16,039 bases of DNA from Synura sp. LO234KE (lineage: Eukaryota > Sar > Synurophyceae > Synurales > Mallomonadaceae). Made by a program: the position numbers and the translations under genes. Below are positions 1-8,099 of the stretch, in pieces (the stretch's first letter is position 1; every line of letters starts with the position of its first letter). The DNA is taken from NCBI GenBank assembly GCA_015143735.1, contig VKHC01000186.1, forward strand, positions 1 to 16,039, in the 5' to 3' direction. A model generated the notes under the pieces. It did no database searches and had not been told where the DNA came from. It was given only the letters and a program-made list of their open reading frames with translations.

Positions 1-1523
1 AGTAGTTACAGCGAAACGGTGGGGAAAGTGGCGAAGGGTGTACCTGGGAGGTGAGGAGTCGCTACCCTCGGTGAGGGGCGAGCCCAGGGTGAGAGAACGA
101 GGGGACCACTGTCCCGAGAGGACGGGGTCAATGACCTTCGCTAAGAGCGCGTTGTTCCCCGATGAACGTCTGGTCCGATGAGACCGCCGTCGCTCCCTCG
201 GCTGGCCCACTAAACTTGATGCAGTTGTACTTCCCTCCGCTCCGTCCCCATCTCCGTCCTTCCCTCGCACGACCCCCACCGCCGCCTGATCAGAGGGCGG
301 CATCGAATTAACATCCTTCTGGCTCCCGATTGCGATCGAGGTGGGTTGAGGGAGGAAGGACGCGATGATCGCCACAACCCGCATCGTCGCCAGAGCATTA
401 GCAGAACCAGTGACTGCTCTTGCGGTGGCGTAAGGCGTGGTAGAAAAGGCGGCGTTGCCGTACATGGAGCCCTGCGGCGACGCTGTGGCTGAGGCGTAAC
501 CGTTTAGACTGCTTAGAATCTGTACGGTTCCCAATCCACTGTCGGTCACAGTCCGGACGGCGGGAAGGGCTTCTGCATCTCCCGAGCCCTGGGAAGAAGA
601 CGGACGAGACCGCGCAAGAGGCAGAAGAGGCGGAGGGCCGGGCTTGGTCGTGGCCCCGGAGGATCTCCTAGATCTCGACTGAGACTGAGAGCGCGGTCGA
701 AGTGCGCCCTCCGCGATAGGTCTATACATTCAATGGCATAGCAAGTAATAGCGAGCAACAGCAGGTCGAATAGCCACAACTCAATTGACCAAAGATTTGT
801 TTCAGCGTCACGGTTAAGTTAATATTAATCTTACAGTGCTAGTTCTGCGGTCGTCTTCCTCTTGGTGCTCCGCTCTCCACGCCCCGTCTCTACTCCAGAC
901 ACGAGCTTATCCCCCGCATTCCTTGCCCCGGATGCGGTGGCAGCTTCCAGTCTTATCAGCGTTTCCTCTCTCTTGGCGAGCACAATCTCGGCCGCCTGCA
1001 GGTCTTCTTGCCGAGCCTTGACCGCCACGTACATATCATTGATTTCATCGATCTTAGTCCGGACCTGTGGAGAGGCAGTGAGTCGAGTCGAGTCGAGTCG
1101 AGGTCAATTGTCTACTGTGTAAACCAGCTTTTTCTAGGATTATGACCGCCACAATGTGGTTCGAATCGGTACAGAGGTCAAACATTGGAGAGTCTAGGCG
1201 ATCACCAGGCGAGGACGATCCACCCCCCGCCTACAGTGTCCATGAAGTACCTTCGTCGCGAGCTCCGGAGATATATTGCTGTTCAGCTCCTCCGATAACT
1301 CGATCGAGAGAAGACCATTCTTGACTTTACTCCGAAGCCTTTGCATCACGACGCTCTTGTTCTTGGACCTACGGCTGCTCCCTCCCCCAACCCCAACCGC
1401 TCCCAGCGCCCCACTCACGTAGTCCGAGGATGACTCTACTATCCCGCCTTTGGCAGCGGTTAGAGCGGATTCGTCCAGCTTCTTGTTCCCTTTAGAGGAA
1501 AACAGTTGACGAAGGGCGCCCAT
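1..1523 (-). CDS. Unknown coiled-coil/low-complexity protein, 5' complete, runs off left edge
   Basis: Three exons on the minus strand: 1251-1523, 835-1064 and 721 down to 44 or to the window edge. Introns 1065-1250 and 722-834 have donors GTACTT and GTAAGA, and acceptors ending CCACAG and TATAG; phases agree (0, then 2). The start MGALRQLF is chosen because an in-frame TAA lies upstream with no other ATG between. Visible parts: a Gly/Ser-rich and basic N-terminal third; a charged helical stretch across the exon 1/2 junction (NISPELATKVRTKIDEIND, then a Lys/Glu-rich segment to about residue 125) that should form a coiled coil; and a long Ser/Pro/Arg/Gly-rich tail encoded by the GC-rich exon 3. 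A possible donor CCCAG/GTACAC at 43/44 would end exon 3, but the frame is also open to base 1. No known domain is recognised and no function is proposed. The splice model is well supported; the identity is not. Confidence 0.7.
1065..1250 (-). other. Intron 1 of the left-edge gene, with pentanucleotide repeat
   Basis: A GTACTT...CCACAG intron of 186 bases, read on the minus strand. It contains a short AGTCG microsatellite at about 1080-1102. Read on the coding strand this is CGACT repeated just upstream of the acceptor, so it may serve as the polypyrimidine-like tract. Removing the intron joins residues ...ELATK to VRTKID in phase 0. Confidence 0.65.
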
Positions 1524-1872
1524 GGCCTTCTCAGATCTAGGTTCACATGTGTATACAATATATTAGACGATTTGATATCACGATGAAAATAAGAGTAAAC
1601 AGGTAGCCTCTGGCTCTTATTCGTAGTCCCACTTATATTTCCGGAACTATGTTGACGCTTGTCGTCTAAGTATAAATTTCTTTGGTGGTGTAGTCAATAC
1701 ACTCAAGTGAACACTCACACACAGACAAATGCAAATGCATGCATAATTTAAACTCTATAATTGGTGACAAGACAGGATTCGGGAGCTGTTCAACAGAGGA
1801 GTTCTCATATACAAGCGGCACTAAAATTAAGCACTGGAATTTCACGAGTGGTACATCGCGGTGAACTCATGC
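1524..1872. other. Intergenic spacer between two minus-strand genes
   Basis: This 349-base AT-rich stretch lies between the start of the left-edge gene and the stop of the 389-aa gene, both minus strand. It must hold the promoter of the former and the 3' end of the latter. A short palindromic ATGCATGCAT run lies near 1735. I see no coding frame, RNA gene or strong repeat. Confidence 0.5.
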
Positions 1873-3042
1873 TTATCGGTTCACATATTTGAAGAGGATG
1901 TGAGATGGCAAAGCGACGTACGTGTTCGCACTGCCCATGCGCTCCGTCGGCTGCACGTTGAACGAGAACTCCTTGGAGGTGGACCAACACAACGAGCCGA
2001 GGGTCCGCGGGCTGACTTGCGCGCTGGCCTCACTGTAACTACCCGCTCGTCTCGCACCTGGGACATCAAGACTTGAACTTCTTATTCGTCCACGATTAGA
2101 TAACGGCCCAGCTATTTCAGGAGATATTTCGTTGGGTAAAGTTGATATATCCATTTCCCGCGTCTCGTCGATGGCCAGTTTGGCAAGTCGTTGAAATACC
2201 GGAGGACGGGAAAGATATGCGGATTCCACTTTGAATGTATGCAAACGAACCGAAGCGGATTTTTTAAGAGGCGCAGGAGAGTTATCATCCGCGTTGCCGT
2301 TATTTCCGTTTTCACTCGTTGTTGTAGACATACTCATCACACTTCTCACGCTCTCTTCTCTGGATATTTTTGGAACATCGAATGCTCGCACGGCTTCTTC
2401 TAACGTTAGCTCTCTGGTATTATATTCAGATATGATGTTGCCTTTCTCGAACTGCTGTAATATTTGCGCGAAGTGGCCTTTTTCTGGTTTTTCGCTTACA
2501 TCGGCACGTTTTATTTGAACAAAGTTCATATTTCGTAAAACATCTCGAGGTAGAGAAGACGCTACCCGCGATATTCCTACAACAGATTCCAATGTTTGAT
2601 CGAGAACTTCCACTATATTATTTACCTCTCTAGATTCAATGCGTTCCCCGGAGTTTACTTGGTCCACAATTACTTTTATTTGTCCAAATATCATCTCCAG
2701 AAATTTCATGAGATCTTCCGCTAAGCTTAGCGTGAACAGACCCTTTTTGTGTTCTTCATCGAGTAAATTCTGAAGGTCTGAAGTTCTGAAAGTTCCCTCT
2801 TTGAAGCCTTCCAGCATATTGGAAAATTCCCCTTGCATATATTCCATATTAGATTTGAAATTGTCAAGCAGTAAGGTGGTGCTTCTGTGCACGTTATCTA
2901 TTGAGGCGTGTCGAAATGTATCAGCCTCTAATGACGCCAATAAACTCACAATATTTGTCTGTGTGGTGTTGAAAGAGGGTTGCTTTTCAAGTGGAGCATC
3001 CACTTTGAATCTCCGCCATTTCTCTTCATTTATTTCTTCCAT
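1873..3042 (-). CDS. Unknown 389-aa helical protein, single exon
   Basis: An uninterrupted 389-codon frame with an ATG preceded two codons upstream by an in-frame TGA, ending in TAA. I do not recognise the family. Residues about 25-185 are rich in Leu, Glu, Lys and Asn without Pro clusters and look mainly alpha-helical, possibly coiled-coil or a helical bundle (segments such as LASLEADTFRHASIDNVHRS and LMKFLEMIFGQIKVIVDQVN). Residues about 235-265 are a Ser/Thr/Asn/Gly-rich linker. Residues about 310-350 are basic and Ser-rich (RGRIRSSSLDVPGARRAGS), a likely phosphorylated disordered tail. There is no signal peptide or membrane span. It lies head to head with the K+ channel gene, 243 bases apart. 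The length and unbroken frame make it a real gene; its function is unknown. Confidence 0.8.
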   Translation of the reverse strand: MEEINEEKWRRFKVDAPLEKQPSFNTTQTNIVSLLASLEADTFRHASIDNVHRSTTLLLDNFKSNMEYMQGEFSNMLEGFKEGTFRTSDLQNLLDEEHKKGLFTLSLAEDLMKFLEMIFGQIKVIVDQVNSGERIESREVNNIVEVLDQTLESVVGISRVASSLPRDVLRNMNFVQIKRADVSEKPEKGHFAQILQQFEKGNIISEYNTRELTLEEAVRAFDVPKISREESVRSVMSMSTTTSENGNNGNADDNSPAPLKKSASVRLHTFKVESAYLSRPPVFQRLAKLAIDETREMDISTLPNEISPEIAGPLSNRGRIRSSSLDVPGARRAGSYSEASAQVSPRTLGSLCWSTSKEFSFNVQPTERMGSANTYVALPSHILFKYVNR

Positions 3043-3285
3043 TGATCAGCGTTCTATATAATTAATATTCTTATTCGGTAATCAAATATGTTACTGTTTA
3101 TAATCTTATCTGAGTATCATTGATAAGAATAAACTAAAAGGAATTCGAAACCGTGTTAAGATTCTCAGGTGCTCTTTGATCAAATTTTAATATAAACATA
3201 TATAATTGCGCATCTTAATTGCACTATCTTGCTCCCGTCGATTGAACTACTGTGTTGTTAAAGATTAACTGAATTCATTATTTGC
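3043..3285. promoter_or_regulatory. Divergent promoter region between unknown gene and K+ channel
   Basis: The 243 AT-rich bases between two divergent ATGs must contain both 5' regions. No core element can be named with confidence; several TATA-like A/T runs occur, for example around 3055-3065 and 3190-3205. The promoter role is inferred only from gene orientation. Confidence 0.4.
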
Positions 3286-5056
3286 ATGTCTGAAAAGAAT
3301 GAAAAGAGTGGACTTGGTTATCAAGTCGTTCGGGAATGGGTATATGTAGAGGACGAGCTGAATGATTACCTCGTACGTACCTGTGGCAAAAGGTGGGACC
3401 TGGTAGTTCGGTTCGTAGGTGCCATCATTTATTTGTTTTGTGGAGCTGCTTTCTACCATTACTATGAGGGCTGGGGTTTTATAAATTGCGTATACTTCGC
3501 CATAGTGTCAGGTTGATATTTCGTGATGAAAGATGATGTTATTTTTTCAGTCTAACATCATATATCCAGGATTTTTGATTGGCTACGGAGATTACACTCC
3601 TTCTGACGACAGTAAGCAGCTCATTTTTCCTGCTTTTTCGCATCTGCTGACGGACTATATTTTATACAAACTATTCAGCATCCCGAATGGTCACAATCTT
3701 TTTTGTTATTATTGGAATAATACTTATATTCGACACCTCGACTGCTATGGCTACATACCTGATTGAAATATATGATCATATGAAAATCGGCACAGGGGAA
3801 GAAGATAGTTTGAGCCGTAGACAAAAGGTTATATTAGAGGCTGGCAAAGTTCAATATCTCTCCTTGATTTTATTTGGGTGTGTGGTATTGGGAACTGCAT
3901 TTTTTATGCTAAACGAACGATACACTTTTGTGGAAGCGCTATACTTTGTGGTCGAAACGATAACGGTAACTTGCGCATCCTTGACATCTTGTTTTCAAAT
4001 TAAATATTCGGCTATGTGCAGACTGTTGGTTACGGCGATACTCCCATTACTCACGAGACGACTAAGTATGTAACTCCAAACCTCCATCTTCAATTACTTA
4101 CTCTCTTTCCTATCACATCCTGTCCCTCCATGGGAGCAGAATGTTTCTTATATTTTACATTCCAGTGTCTGTGGCAATACTTGCAATTCTATTTGCTACA
4201 CTAAGTGTTTCTCGAGTACAATTATCAATACAAAAAAAGCAAAAGGAATTTCTCTCCCGCCACTTAGACGTCGCACTTCTTAAGCACTTTCACAAACGCG
4301 CAAATGTCACTAAGTCTAAAAAACTCGCCACAATGAGCGATGACAGGAATTCATATGACCCTGCCGCGGATGAGGAGTCACCGGACGAGATCCTAGTCGA
4401 CCGTTTCGCATTTGTATTCGGAATACTGATGGAACTGAAGCTCGTGGATTCGTGCGATGTACAGCCTCTACTGGCGGTATGTCGGTGCAGTGTGATGTTT
4501 GCCCCTTCACGCCTCTTAACGTTCTTCACATCCCGATTTATGATTGTCTCTGTCCTGTGTCCTGTGTCCCTGGCACTCTAAGCGGTTCGAGTCGATCGAC
4601 GTGGACAAGAGCGGATACATCACAGTCTCGGTAATCCGCTGGAACGATTGACCAAATGCATGTTCTATTCTATGCCCTTCCCCTCGTCTCCTCTCCCCAC
4701 CTTCTTGTACAAATACTTTTGTAATTGCGCCTTTACTCGCGCTCTGCTGTACCTCTGCCCTCAAAAAATGACCTAAACATACCTACCTACATGGTCAGGA
4801 GCTGCTATCCTTTGTGAAAGGAGGTGAGGGGGGCGAGGGGGAGGAGAGCAAGAGCCGGGAGGGTAGGAGCGAAAGGGGCGAGGGAGAAGGGGAAGGGGAA
4901 GCGGACCAACCCTACGGCACTTTCACCGATCACAGTCGGCCTATCCTCGACCCACAGGAGCAGGACGACTACGTGGAGCACCTTCGCCTCCACAATCGAG
5001 CCCATAGTTCTTCGCCGACTCCCCCGGCACTGATTCGCTTTCCCTCTATATCCTAA
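3286..5056 (+). CDS. Two-pore-domain K+ channel with C-terminal EF-hand (TPK/KCO type)
   Basis: Seven exons: 3286-3511, 3570-3611, 3679-3965, 4022-4065, 4140-4476, 4583-4630 and 4799-5056, giving 413 aa. All introns are GT..AG, 56-168 bases, and every phase fits. Order: cytosolic N-terminus; TM1 about 38-60; pore 1 with filter IGYGD (79-83); TM2 about 94-116; TM3 about 147-167; pore 2 with filter TVGYGD (186-191); TM4 about 201-223; then a cytosolic tail with one canonical EF-hand loop DVDKSGYITVSE (318-329, Ca ligands at 1, 3, 5, 7, 9 and 12). The tail ends in a Gly/Glu-rich tract (about 338-365). Four spans, two pores and an EF-hand match plant-type TPK channels, which pass K+ across vacuolar or plasma membranes and are Ca-activated. 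The helix before the EF-hand (ILMELKLVDSCDVQPLL) resembles the degenerate first EF-hand of TPKs. Pore 1 has Leu where Thr is usual (FLIGYGD). No 14-3-3 motif is seen at the N-terminus. Exon 7 is the least conserved part. Confidence 0.9.
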
Positions 5057-5057
5057 G

Positions 5058-5423
5058 GCATGGTACTTTCGGGAGAGGAGAGCGGGTGGTGGAGGATCTA
5101 CGGGAGGCGATATTTGGCTGATTCTCCGTCTTAAGTTGAATACACAAATACGCGAACAGCTACCGCGAGCAATTTTGATACCGATTTCGTTAATCTTTAT
5201 GTCATGTACTGAAAGCCGGATGGTGTTGATCGTGGAGGCAGGAGGATATGACCGAGGGTATTCACCTGGCATTCCCAAGAGTGCTTTCCCAATCTTAGTA
5301 TGTCCCCATGCGGAGATGGTACGAATAAGGGTGGTTTTGATATGCTGTACTTGTGTTCCTTGTCTGTCATTTCTTCCTCACTCTTTTCATCTGCGATTCG
5401 AAAGGAGGGGGGGATATCGCTAA
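5058..5423 (+). pseudogene. Possible GMC oxidoreductase N-terminal fragment
   Basis: A plus-strand frame is open from inside the K+ channel last exon (in a different frame) through the stop at 5421-5423. It contains AGGGGSTGGD at about 5082-5111 and, 36 codons on, MVLIVEAGGYDRG followed by GIPKSAF. GMC-family FAD enzymes start with a glycine-rich Rossmann loop followed by a VLLLEAGG.D strand and an IP motif, so the order and motifs are suggestive. Spacing is not standard: a putative intron from GT at 5135 to AG near 5216 would bring the two motifs close together, though still imperfectly. No later GMC motifs are found in the following 700 bases, so at best this is a relic or misplaced first exon. 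The antisense strand is open here too (4805-5278), so chance remains possible. Confidence 0.2.
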
Positions 5424-5780
5424 TCAGTTTTTGTTTTGGTAAATATACTGGTGGAATACTAAGTTAACGTTTTGTCTTAAAATAAAACATTCTTCAAGTA
5501 AATTTCCACGCCCAAGAACCAGTCCCTAGTTCTAATTGCACTGCAAAAAATATTAACTGCTACTTGCGGCGCGTACTGTAGATTCGTGAGGCGAATCGCT
5601 TCACGATCTTCATCTTACAAGGTTTTTTCAACTCCTAGTAGCGGTGGTGTGGTTGTTGACTTCTTAACACATTGTTCCTGAAGAAGTAGTTCTGTAAATG
5701 CGTAACAACGCATATTGTTCACATCATATAAGATATTTCCTACTTCAAGTTTGGATAATTTTGCCGCCGCAGGAGAGGAA

Positions 5781-5821
5781 TCAGCATGATGGCTAGCAGT
5801 CGCGCGAGATCCTCATGCTGA
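5781..5821. repeat. 9-bp perfect inverted repeat (stem-loop)
   Basis: TCAGCATGA at 5781-5789 is the exact reverse complement of TCATGCTGA at 5813-5821, with a GC-rich 23-base loop. It lies between two convergent gene ends, so a 3'-end or antisense-termination role is conceivable but not shown. Confidence 0.5.
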
Positions 5822-6097
5822 GCACCGATATGATTATAATATTATTGCTACTCTTCTGTGCCCTCAAACGCGGTCGCGGCGACATCAACTCCTTTTAATA
5901 GTAACTAACGAGGACCTCCCGTGAGCCCCGCGGCAAGTCCCTTGGCACCACTCTAAACGAGTGGGCAGGGACATGTTCTTACATGCGGTTGTCCTCCTTG
6001 TCCTGAATTGTTTCTTTCATACTCCTATGTACTTCTACTCGACTAACGTACCAGTCTTTTTGGAAAACAGCAATTGAAAATTTAAATACATGCAGTA

Positions 6098-7057
6098 TCA
6101 TGTTGTATTTCCTTTGGTCACCCTTTCGTCTCTCTCCCGCTCGTACTCCCGAACATCACATCGCTCCAAAAACTCCTTCCTGACAAGAAACCTGAATATA
6201 ACATAGGTATTGATTGGTGCATGAGAGAGAATGAACGATAGATTTGCAAATATATGATACCCATCTTTGCGAGCTGCTGCTAGTTCGTCTTCTAATCCTT
6301 CCTTGTCCTTAAATCCATCCCAATCATATGCTGATTTGGTCAACGTGGAGACTCCCTTGGGTCCTTTCAAGATATCTAAAACCTTGTCTAATCCGCTTTT
6401 GTCACTACTGACTACATTCTCGTCATCGTTTACTTCGCGAGTGATGCTGCGTAAAATTACATGTTTATTTTTTAAATGCTGAATTTGGAAATATACAGCT
6501 TACCGTACAGCTTGTCCTGCAAACTTTCTGATTTCAATTGTTTTCTTTCTTTTTGTAATATTCGCCACAGATTCTACTGCTAGCTCTTTTATGCCGTTGA
6601 CATGAGTTTCGACGGAGGATTCTTGGTTTGGTTTCACTGTTTTTGCCAATTTTGCGTTGTCTCCAAATACAGAAGATATAAGCTGCATTAAAAATAATGT
6701 TTAAAAGGCTTATATATGCATGTAATCCTTAGTTTACTTTCTTGACTTTAGCGCTAGTTCCAATTTCGCCACTTGGGACGACTTTCACTACTCTTCTCTG
6801 CATGATAGCATCAACAAATTTACGGTCCTCCACTTGCATAGTGTTCCACATATCATTTATTTTTCGCTTCTTTGAGAGGGAAATAAATTTTCCCTCGCTC
6901 ACTATTTCATTACTGTCTGCTTGCGTTTCTTCTTTCACTTTTTAAGGTCAAGGATGATTTCGATTACGATTGCAGGGAGCTAATTTCTATTAGGGTAATT
7001 TCATTTACCTGCATCTGGCGAGTAATCTGAGTCGTCCGAACTGTCGTCGTCGTCCAT
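6098..7057 (-). CDS. SWC5: SWC5 / CFDP1 (Bucentaur, BCNT) homologue
   Basis: Five exons: 7009-7057, 6738-6937, 6504-6682, 6261-6446 and 6098-6191, giving 235 aa. Introns are 71, 55, 57 and 69 bases with matching phases. The N-terminus is an acidic tail (MDDDDSSDDSDYSPDA), the Asp/Glu-rich type with an aromatic residue that binds H2A-H2B in SWC5/CFDP1. A basic middle part carries KKRKINDMW. Residues about 130-145 (RKFAGQAVRITREV) match the start of the conserved C-terminal half. The BCNT-C domain at about 155-235 has STLTKSAYDWDGFKDKEGL and, across the last junction, KEFLERCDVREYERERD, which are diagnostic. The family is a subunit of the SWR1/SRCAP remodeller that exchanges H2A for H2A.Z, acting in the nucleus. 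Length is shorter than yeast or human relatives (about 300 aa). It is divergent from the EAF6 homologue next door. Confidence 0.92.
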
Positions 7058-7325
7058 GTATATGATCCAATTTTCTGAAAATTACTGATTATCTACACTC
7101 ATCCCGTGTCATATTGGAATGAATTTTTTATTTAGTTTTATCTGATACAGTTATTCGATTTTGTTTACTTCCTGGCGGCCATTGACGAAGGGTAAATAAT
7201 AATTTTTTAATGTTTTTAAATAGTTCTAACTGACATTATCTTTACGCTATTTTCTATGGGATACTTAATGTGGCATTGTACATGTATCGAAATATCTGGG
7301 AAAAAGTTTTGCTGTACCTAAAATC
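7058..7325. promoter_or_regulatory. Shared divergent promoter region of SWC5 and EAF6 homologues
   Basis: 268 AT-rich bases separate the two ATGs, which point away from each other. A palindrome-like CCTGGCGGCCATTG patch is the only GC-rich part (about 7172-7186) and could hold a core element. An in-frame TAA at 7266-7268 rules out a longer EAF6 N-terminus. The regulatory role is inferred from orientation only. Confidence 0.45.
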
Positions 7326-7766
7326 ATGCAATTTGGAGGGAAGTTGATTAAAACTGAGAAAAACTCTGAAAATGAAATATTAAAAGGGTTATCAGACCAT
7401 CATCAGCTCATCAAAGGATGGCTTCAAGATGTTGAGAAAAAAATTGCTGAATTAGAAGATTCTTATCTCGATGATACAACTTTTGGTAACGCAGCAAGGG
7501 GTTGGGATGCTGAGAACAAGAATGTTCCCCCAAGATTCAAACTTACGGATGAAAGAGAAAAGGTATTTTCTCGTTCCTCTTATCACGTTTGGATGGAGAG
7601 TCGAAGTTTGGTAGAAAATGAGGCTGGTGGTATATTAACAGAAAAGAAAGCGATGAATCCGCGGGTAGACTCTCAAAACACTCGTAATAAGAAATCTCGG
7701 AAATCCTCTTTCATAAAGCGCGAATCGGATACTTACTTTGAGGACTACGATGAGGAGTATGTGTAG
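7326..7766 (+). CDS. EAF6: EAF6 / MEAF6 histone acetyltransferase complex subunit
   Basis: A single exon of 146 codons, ATG at 7326, stop TAG at 7764-7766, with an in-frame TAA upstream at 7266. Residues about 15-50 form a coiled coil (LIKGWLQDVEKKIAELEDSY). They are followed by the family signature EDSYLDDTTFGNAARGWD and then KLTDEREKVFSRSS, matching the animal MEAF6 and yeast Eaf6 order of helix, SYLEDT..GN..RGWD and R.FS.SS. The rest is a basic, Ser-rich tail with an acidic end (DYDEEYV). EAF6 is a small nuclear subunit of NuA4/TIP60 and of MOZ/MORF and HBO1 complexes, where its helix packs with ING and BRPF/EPC proteins. The lack of introns contrasts with its neighbour. The pairing with an SWR1 subunit is functionally coherent. 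Confidence 0.92.
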   Translation: MQFGGKLIKTEKNSENEILKGLSDHHQLIKGWLQDVEKKIAELEDSYLDDTTFGNAARGWDAENKNVPPRFKLTDEREKVFSRSSYHVWMESRSLVENEAGGILTEKKAMNPRVDSQNTRNKKSRKSSFIKRESDTYFEDYDEEYV

Positions 7767-8099
7767 TAAACGCGTTTTTGACATCACCTCCGGCGGTCCT
7801 CGCCACCCTTTTTATCACTACCACGTTAGCTTGCGGATTGTGCTATCTTATTTTGTTAATACCTTTTGCCCCATAGGAATTAAATTTATCTTTTCTGCAA
7901 TGCAAATGCCCCCGGCTACCCAACATTTTTACTGGCTATTCAGAGAATGAAAATTCATAAAAACTTTATACAGAAAGGGCGAAGGATAACCGAAAATTCG
8001 GCAAAAATCTTATAGAAAATTGAGGTAAGGATGTTGATTGCAATCAAACGATTTTAAAGCAACAAGGCCTTGTAACTAAAACCTCCACCACGTGCCTGC

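Larger units (their letters stand above)
5057..6097. other. Convergent intergenic region with GMC-like frame and small hairpins
   Basis: This 1.04-kb spacer lies between two convergent genes, so it holds both 3' ends. An A-rich AATAAA-like signal occurs near 5480. The first 370 bases carry an open plus-strand frame with a flavoprotein-like motif (separate entry). From about 5570 to 5970 there are four short perfect stem-loops: 5581-5597 (GATTCG/CGAATC), 5699-5712 (TGCGT/ACGCA), 5781-5821 (TCAGCATGA/TCATGCTGA) and 5948-5964 (CCACTC/GAGTGG). I recognise no tRNA or spliceosomal RNA. No other coding block is convincing. Confidence 0.45.

Noticed and set aside
546-779. Minus-strand frame starting MWLFDLLLLA, looking like a signal peptide
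   Set aside because: Its hydrophobic start lies in intron 2 of the left-edge gene. The frame that continues from exon 2 with correct phase is different and stays open to the window edge.
3512-4582. K+ channel read as a pseudogene because of many stops and frame changes
   Set aside because: Every break coincides with a GT..AG intron of correct phase, and removing them restores both pores, four membrane spans and the EF-hand.
4805-5278. 157-codon minus-strand frame opposite the last K+ channel exon
   Set aside because: It is antisense to an exon that completes the EF-hand in phase, consists mostly of Leu/Pro/Ser from a GA-rich tract, and shows no motif.
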